A stretch of DNA of 64,000 bases from the NCBI GenBank assembly GCA_965222995.1, contig OZ244977.1, positions 1,798,001-1,862,000 of the forward strand, read 5' to 3'. Positions 59,096 to 64,000 of this stretch are shown in pieces (positions within the stretch are counted from its first letter, which is position 1; every line of letters begins with the position of its first letter). Under the pieces are notes generated by a model that was not told where the DNA came from, made no database searches, and worked only from the letters and a program-made list of their open reading frames with translations. The DNA comes from SB11 sp965222995 (lineage in GTDB: Bacteria > Bacteroidota > Bacteroidia > UBA8524). A program made the translations under genes and the position numbers.

Positions 59096-59833
59096 ATGAC
59101 CATTTTTTATCACTTTGGCAGATACCTGCTATTTTTGAAGAGTATGTTCTCTCGTCCAGAGAGATTTGCCATATACTACAAACGCACCATGATGGAGATG
59201 AATTCTATAGGCATAGGTTCATTACCCATTGTAGCTATTATTTCTCTTTTTATAGGTGGTGTTACCACACTGCAAATTGCTTATCAGCTAGTTACAGGTT
59301 TAGTACCTAATTCTATTATAGGTTCTATTGTAAGCGACTCTACCATTTTAGAGTTCGCCCCAACTATAACCTGTTTGGTATTGGCCGGACGTGTAGGGTC
59401 TAATATTGCTTCGGAAATTGGTACCATGAAGGTATCAGAGCAAATTGATGCTTTAGAAGTTATGGGTATTAACTCAACCGGTTTTTTAGCACTTCCAAAA
59501 ATTATTGCCGCATTATTTATGATTCCGTGTTTAATTATGGTAGCTATGGGTTTATCCATCTGGGGCGGGATGCTTGTAGGAGATTTGACGGAAATACTAC
59601 CTAGTGAAGCCTTTGTGCGTGGTGCACGCTCAACATTCAGAGGCTTTACAGTTACCTTTTCTCTAATAAAGGCTGCTGTGTATGCCTTTATAATTACCTC
59701 TATTTCGTGTTACCAGGGATATTTTACCACTGGTGGGGCCTTAGAGGTAGGAACATCAAGTACCAGAGCGGTAGTATACAGTAGTGTAATGATTTTATTT
59801 GCCGATTATATGTTGGCACAACTGCTATTATAA
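59096..59833 (+). CDS. mlaE: MlaE-type ABC permease
   Basis: This is a 245-residue MlaE permease with five membrane segments and the segment I-G-S-L-P-I-V-A-I-I-S-L-F-I-G-G-V-T-T-L-Q-I-A-Y-Q-L, then E-I-G-T-M-K-V-S-E-Q-I-D-A-L-E-V-M-G-I, which couples to the ATPase. With MlaF it moves phospholipids between membranes, keeping outer-membrane asymmetry. The gene starts after a promoter-like TATCTTTA and overlaps nothing. The MCE protein MlaD, usually right after mlaF, is not in this window; the next gene is on the other strand. Confidence 0.92.
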   Translation: MTIFYHFGRYLLFLKSMFSRPERFAIYYKRTMMEMNSIGIGSLPIVAIISLFIGGVTTLQIAYQLVTGLVPNSIIGSIVSDSTILEFAPTITCLVLAGRVGSNIASEIGTMKVSEQIDALEVMGINSTGFLALPKIIAALFMIPCLIMVAMGLSIWGGMLVGDLTEILPSEAFVRGARSTFRGFTVTFSLIKAAVYAFIITSISCYQGYFTTGGALEVGTSSTRAVVYSSVMILFADYMLAQLLL

Positions 59834-59836
59834 ATA

Positions 59837-60565
59837 ATGATAGAGTTAAAACAAATAAATAAGAGTTTCGGAGATAAGCATGTACTGCACGATATTTCGG
59901 CCACCTTTAGTAAAGGCAGACCTAACCTAATTATTGGGGCAAGTGGGAGCGGAAAAAGTGTTTTGATGAAGTGCATGGTAGGTTTAATGCAACCTGATAC
60001 CGGTGAAATTTTGTATGAGAAGAAAGATTTTGCCAATATTGACTATGATGAAAAAAAAGCTATACGAAGAGAAATAGGAATGCTTTTTCAAGGTTCAGCT
60101 TTATTTGACTCATTAACGGTTGAGGAAAATGTAATGTTTCCTTTAAATATGTTTACAGACTCTAGCAGAGAAAAGAAATTAGAGCGAGTAAACTTTTGCT
60201 TAAATCGTGTGAACCTTGAAAATGTTAATGGTTTATTGCCTTCTGAAATTAGCGGGGGGATGAAAAAGCGTGTAGGTATAGCAAGAGCTATTGCTATGAA
60301 TCCTAAATATCTTTTTTGTGACGAACCCAATAGCGGTCTAGACCCAATAACCGGTAGGGTGATTGATAACCTAATTTTAGAGCTTACTGAAGAGTATGAC
60401 ATGACTACCATAATTAACACACACGATATGAAAACCGTATTTGATATTGGTGAACATATAGTATATATATATCAAGGTAACAAGGCTTGGGAAGGTAGTA
60501 AAGATGATATTACTCATGCTGATAGTGAAGTATTGCAAGAGTTTGTAAAAGCTTCTGTCTTTTAA
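59837..60565 (+). CDS. mlaF: MlaF-type ABC ATPase
   Basis: This is a 242-residue ATPase, Walker A G-A-S-G-S-G-K-S near residue 35, signature S-G-G-M-K-K-R-V-G-I-A-R-A and Walker B F-C-D-E-P-N-S-G-L-D-P, as in MlaF. It powers MlaE, 3 bases upstream. The Mla system transports phospholipids across the envelope. An absent mlaD-mlaB-mlaC group means the substrate-binding partners lie elsewhere or are different in this organism. A terminator follows. Confidence 0.93.
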   Translation: MIELKQINKSFGDKHVLHDISATFSKGRPNLIIGASGSGKSVLMKCMVGLMQPDTGEILYEKKDFANIDYDEKKAIRREIGMLFQGSALFDSLTVEENVMFPLNMFTDSSREKKLERVNFCLNRVNLENVNGLLPSEISGGMKKRVGIARAIAMNPKYLFCDEPNSGLDPITGRVIDNLILELTEEYDMTTIINTHDMKTVFDIGEHIVYIYQGNKAWEGSKDDITHADSEVLQEFVKASVF

Positions 60566-60568
60566 AAC

Positions 60569-60592
60569 AAAAAAGCCCCATTGTGGGGCTTT
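60569..60592. terminator. Bidirectional terminator after mlaF
   Basis: Arms AAGCCCC (60573-60579) and GGGGCTT (60585-60591) around ATTGT; the minus strand has a longer T tract. It ends mlaEF and the T9SS gene that stops at 60630. Confidence 0.85.
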
Positions 60593-60629
60593 CAACTTTC
60601 TTTATAATATAATACTGGTCTTATACTTT

Positions 60630-63152
60630 TTATTGTTTTATCAGTTTTGTTGTATTTAAGTTTCCTCCTACATTTATTCTTACAAAATAAATACCTTGTT
60701 CTAAATCAGAAACATCAATAGTGATATTATCTTTAGCCAAATAGCTTTCAATTAGCTTACCTTGAACATCAGTAATACTTACAGTTGCCAAAGAATTAGA
60801 ATTAAATACTATGGTTAATATATCATTTACAGGATTAGGGAAAACATTGATTTTAAGCTTTGTAATATTTTCAGTACCAAGCACAAAGGACTGTGCTCCA
60901 CTTGTATCGACACACCCATATTGACTGGTAGCAATTACAGCAAAGTTTCCTGTTTGAGTTGGCGAATAGGTATTTTGCGTCGCACCATTGATAAGAGCCC
61001 CATTCCTAAGCCACCTGTATGTATCTCCTGTACTACTAGTTGCCTCAAAAGTATTTCCATATTTAGTTAACACTACGTTTGGTTTTTGTCTGGCAACCAC
61101 CTTAAATGTTCCTGATGCTGAACATGAGTTAGCATCAGTAACAGTAACTTTATAGTTGCCTGCAGTATTAACAACTTGTGTTTGGGTAGTATCCATACCG
61201 GTTTCCCATAGATACTTATTAAATACGCCGGGGTCTAATGTAAGTGTAGTATTAGGGCACAAACTAATATTAGTTGTAGGTATATTGGGAACAGGTAATT
61301 CATTTAAAATAGTAAAAACGGTATCTGTTGTTATTGTACAACCTCCATTGGTAATGCGAACTTGGAAATTGGAGGTCTTATTAACTTTAATAGCTGTATC
61401 TTTTACATTATTCATATCAACCCCATTTTCAATCCATTGGTATTGATAGTTAGAAGTGCTCGATTCCGGCACCAATTCAATTAAATCAACATCACCTTTA
61501 CACATTGAGTTCCCGTTTGGAATTAAGATTTTGTTTGAGGGTTTTGTAAATAGAGTAACAGCAATTTGCTCTGAAGTATCTATGCAGCCATTTCCGTTAT
61601 CAGTTATTAGCCTATAGTTCCCTGTTTTATTAGCCCATATACTATCTGTATTATTTGCTAAAATATTCCCATTATACCACCAAGAGAATACTGCTGATTT
61701 ATTAAACGATGTGCCTTGTAGGTTTATACTATCACCGGCACAAAACCCCACATTACCTGTAAAGTTTACATTACCTGCATAGGCATTACAAGTATCGGTA
61801 TACGAAAACAGTTCCTCTCCTTTTATACTGTCGGTGGCTGTGAAGTATAAAGTCTTATTAAATACTATTAGATTTTTTGGAGATGACGAAGCAACCCCTT
61901 CATTTATATCTTTAACCAACTTTGTACCGTGTTTAGTACCATCGGTTTCCCAAAGCTCTTCTCCGTATGTGTTGTCAGAACTGGTGAAGTATAGCCTGTT
62001 GTTTATTTTAGTGAAGGGTGAGGTAATATTAACTGTATTGTCTACTTCTACAGTACCATTAAAAGTACCATCGGTTCTCCATAAATGATTTTGTGAAACA
62101 AAATATACATGGTTTTTGAAACTTATGAACCATTTTGGAGCATTTACACCGCTCTTAATTTCTACAGTACCCGCATCGGTTCCGTCAGTTTTCCAAAGTG
62201 TAACACCACTACCGTCGGTAGCACTAAAAAAGATTATCGAGTCTCCCCAGTTGAATAAATTTCTTGGATTAGCATCGTTATATGCCCCTGTATAAATATT
62301 CTTCACCAGTCGGGGCAATGAACTGCCTATCTTAACTCGCCAAAGTTCATTTCCTTCATCATTGTCAGGGCCATTTATTGATGTTTTTTTATCTCGTGTT
62401 GCTGAAAAATACACATAGTCGCCCATTTTAGTAAAATCTCTTGCTTCACTGTTTCCTAAATTCTGATTAACATCAACAGCCCCTCTTAAAGTTGTACCGT
62501 TTACATAATACGGGTCTCTTCCCTTGGTTTGCCAATATCCGTTAAAAAATAATACCCCTCCGGCATCTACAATACCGTTTGGTGTTGCTGATAATGGAGT
62601 TCCATTAAAGCTTTTAAATGGATATATATCTTTACCTTCAGTACCTGCATCAGTACCATCACTTACATAAATTTCATCTCCAATATCAGAGTTATAACCA
62701 TTGAAATAGATATAGTTTCCACTTACTTCTACAACTTCAGTTGAACTAACTTTTGCCGAAGGCCAAAAGGCATCTATATTATCTGTATTAGTGCCGTCTG
62801 TTCTATAAAGTTTTCTGCTAAACGATGAGTTGGTAGCCTGTGCTACAAAGTATAAGTGGTTTTTATATGAAACTAATTCAGCAGGTGCTGAAGCATCAGT
62901 GCCTATACGCGCCTCATAAAAAAATTGAGTTCCGGCCGGTGTACCATCAGTAACCCAAACTTCTTTTCCATGGGTACTATCATTAGCAGAGAAGTAAAGC
63001 TTGCCATTAAACACAGCAAAATCAGAGGGTGAACTATTTCCACTTCCTTGCCAAATATCTTTAACAAGTTGTTGCCCCGATATCGAGAATGACATAGAAA
63101 TAGCAGCTACAAGTACAAGGTACTTGTATAAAGAGTTAGTAAATTTTTTCAT
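60630..63152 (-). CDS. Large T9SS cargo protein with DGT-x-x-GT repeats
   Basis: This is an 840-residue secreted protein: signal peptide (residues 1-27), then about eight repeats of the ELW-x-x-D-G-T-x-x-G-T type over residues 40-460 (for example E-V-W-V-T-D-G-T-P-A-G-T and E-L-W-E-T-D-G-T-K-H-G-T), followed by Ig/PKD-like beta domains (about residues 465-750) with cysteine pairs, and a T9SS type A domain beginning I-N-V-F-P-N-P-V-N. The DGT repeats form a beta-propeller-like scaffold in related proteins. It is surface-exposed or released. Function unknown, possibly adhesion. Confidence 0.85.
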   Translation of the reverse strand: MKKFTNSLYKYLVLVAAISMSFSISGQQLVKDIWQGSGNSSPSDFAVFNGKLYFSANDSTHGKEVWVTDGTPAGTQFFYEARIGTDASAPAELVSYKNHLYFVAQATNSSFSRKLYRTDGTNTDNIDAFWPSAKVSSTEVVEVSGNYIYFNGYNSDIGDEIYVSDGTDAGTEGKDIYPFKSFNGTPLSATPNGIVDAGGVLFFNGYWQTKGRDPYYVNGTTLRGAVDVNQNLGNSEARDFTKMGDYVYFSATRDKKTSINGPDNDEGNELWRVKIGSSLPRLVKNIYTGAYNDANPRNLFNWGDSIIFFSATDGSGVTLWKTDGTDAGTVEIKSGVNAPKWFISFKNHVYFVSQNHLWRTDGTFNGTVEVDNTVNITSPFTKINNRLYFTSSDNTYGEELWETDGTKHGTKLVKDINEGVASSSPKNLIVFNKTLYFTATDSIKGEELFSYTDTCNAYAGNVNFTGNVGFCAGDSINLQGTSFNKSAVFSWWYNGNILANNTDSIWANKTGNYRLITDNGNGCIDTSEQIAVTLFTKPSNKILIPNGNSMCKGDVDLIELVPESSTSNYQYQWIENGVDMNNVKDTAIKVNKTSNFQVRITNGGCTITTDTVFTILNELPVPNIPTTNISLCPNTTLTLDPGVFNKYLWETGMDTTQTQVVNTAGNYKVTVTDANSCSASGTFKVVARQKPNVVLTKYGNTFEATSSTGDTYRWLRNGALINGATQNTYSPTQTGNFAVIATSQYGCVDTSGAQSFVLGTENITKLKINVFPNPVNDILTIVFNSNSLATVSITDVQGKLIESYLAKDNITIDVSDLEQGIYFVRINVGGNLNTTKLIKQ

Positions 63153-63249
63153 ACGCTTTTTATAGTTGCGCTGTATATTACAAGAGTAGTGCCATCAATT
63201 TTATATGGCTATAGATTTATCAAACAAGTTATTGCTATAACAAGCCTGA

Positions 63250-64000
63250 CTAGATTGATGAGCTAACGGGAACTTGTTTGCCCAGAACTTTAAAGTACAG
63301 CTCTTCTACCTTTTTAGTCATAGCTACAGCAGTAAACTCATTTTGAATAGTTTGAAAAGCATTAGAAGCTGTACTATCACACAATTCTTTGTTTTTTATC
63401 ACCTTCAATAAAGCTTCAGCAAGCATTTGTGGCTGCTGGGGTTCTATAAGTAAACCGTTCTCCATATCTTTTAAAATTTCTTTAGAACCGTCTACACGTG
63501 TAGCAACTATACATTTTTTCATTGCCATCGCCTCAAGCATACCTATAGGTAAACCTTCCCATAATGAGGGCAAACAATAAATATCTATTCCGGCCAAAAC
63601 ATTGGGAACATCCTGTCTAAAATTATCTAAAATTAGTCTGTCGCCAATACCCAACTCTTTTACCAAAGCTTCAGTTTCTTGCCTTAGTGGCCCTTCGCCA
63701 ATCATCAAAAGAGTAACGTTTTCATGCTGGTCGTATACCTCTTTAAAAGCTTTAACCATGGTAATAGGGTCTTTTTGAATATCCATTCGTACTATATACC
63801 CTATAAGCACATGATTTTCGGGGATATTATATTCTTCGCGTATGCTTGATTGTATTGCCTGATAATTAAACTTATTTAAATCAATTCCGTTTCGTATAAC
63901 AGTTGATTTAAAACCTCTTATATGGTCTTGCCCTGTTTTTTGGTTTGAATGTGATACCGATATAGTTTGGTTTGCCTGACTGGTAATTAGTTTTTCTGAA
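63250..64000 (-). CDS. Glycosyltransferase family 4-like, 5' end cut by window edge
   Basis: This is the C-terminal part of a GT-B glycosyltransferase; the frame is open to base 64000 with no start, at least 250 codons. It contains V-S-H-S-N-Q, V-I-R-N-G-I-D-L-N-K-F (start of the C-terminal domain), I-G-Y-I-V-R-M-D-I-Q-K-D-P, then G-E-G-P-L-R and the family 4 nucleotide-sugar-binding P-S-L-W-E-G-L-P-I-G-M-L-E-A-M-A. It adds a sugar from an activated donor to a glycan or lipid, likely in cell-surface polysaccharide. The GTG at 63810 is not the true start because the frame continues upstream with family-typical sequence. Confidence 0.88.
   Translation of the reverse strand, partial: SEKLITSQANQTISVSHSNQKTGQDHIRGFKSTVIRNGIDLNKFNYQAIQSSIREEYNIPENHVLIGYIVRMDIQKDPITMVKAFKEVYDQHENVTLLMIGEGPLRQETEALVKELGIGDRLILDNFRQDVPNVLAGIDIYCLPSLWEGLPIGMLEAMAMKKCIVATRVDGSKEILKDMENGLLIEPQQPQMLAEALLKVIKNKELCDSTASNAFQTIQNEFTAVAMTKKVEELYFKVLGKQVPVSSSI

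Overview
The window is 64 kb of AT-rich chromosome from a member of the Bacteroidota, probably a free-living Flavobacteriales- or Sphingobacteriales-like organism. Evidence: many secreted proteins end in a type IX secretion (T9SS) sorting domain; several upstream regions carry TAnnTTTG, sometimes with TTTG 18 bp upstream, the Bacteroidota -7/-33 promoter; SecD and SecF are fused; DUF4199, DUF3276, DUF4249-like and DUF4625-like proteins are present; and almost no gene has a Shine-Dalgarno sequence. I see no prophage, insertion sequence, CRISPR array or rRNA. There is one tRNA. Genes are dense, no gene-free stretch exceeds 300 bases, and both window edges cut a gene.

Layout. 1-12 kb: a truncated T9SS cargo gene, two paralogous membrane proteins, a WG-repeat protein, mutS2 interrupted by an in-frame stop before its Smr domain, a DUF1905/YdeI-like gene overlapping a deoxyhypusine-synthase homologue, a GNAT, a methyltransferase, an ABC ATPase and the operon DUF4199-SRPBCC-plsC-gatC. 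12-20.9 kb: DUF3276, an ABC exporter half, a leucine-dehydrogenase-type enzyme, a GT39-like membrane glycosyltransferase, NUDIX, pirin, rseP-hscB and tRNA-Leu(CAA). 20.9-24 kb: two thioredoxin-fold secreted proteins and a cysteine-rich envelope group that looks metal-related. 25-34.9 kb: secDF, a TrkA/KtrA-like K+ regulator, uridine kinase, a queuosine-precursor transporter, proline catabolism (pruA), an RluA-type pseudouridine synthase and panB.

35-52.5 kb: a coiled-coil secreted protein, a DUF4249-like lipoprotein, dnaK with two inverted repeats upstream, a SanA/YdcF protein, nth followed by three tandem outer-membrane paralogues, an ECF sigma factor with a small possible regulator, a CNT nucleoside transporter, a bifunctional nuclease, etfBA, and lpoB with a COG3014-like lipoprotein. 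52.5-64 kb: four tandem paralogous T9SS cargo genes with an almost identical C-terminal tail, a short-chain dehydrogenase, mlaE-mlaF, a large T9SS protein with repeated DGT motifs, and a truncated glycosyltransferase.

The common thread is housekeeping plus a strong envelope and secretion component: SecDF and RseP, LpoB, MlaEF, PlsC, and at least seven T9SS cargo proteins. The most unusual signals are the stop codon splitting mutS2, the homogenised tails of the four-gene T9SS array, the paired cysteine-to-serine change in the outer-membrane trio, a perfect Shine-Dalgarno before the ECF sigma gene, and the inverted repeats before dnaK.
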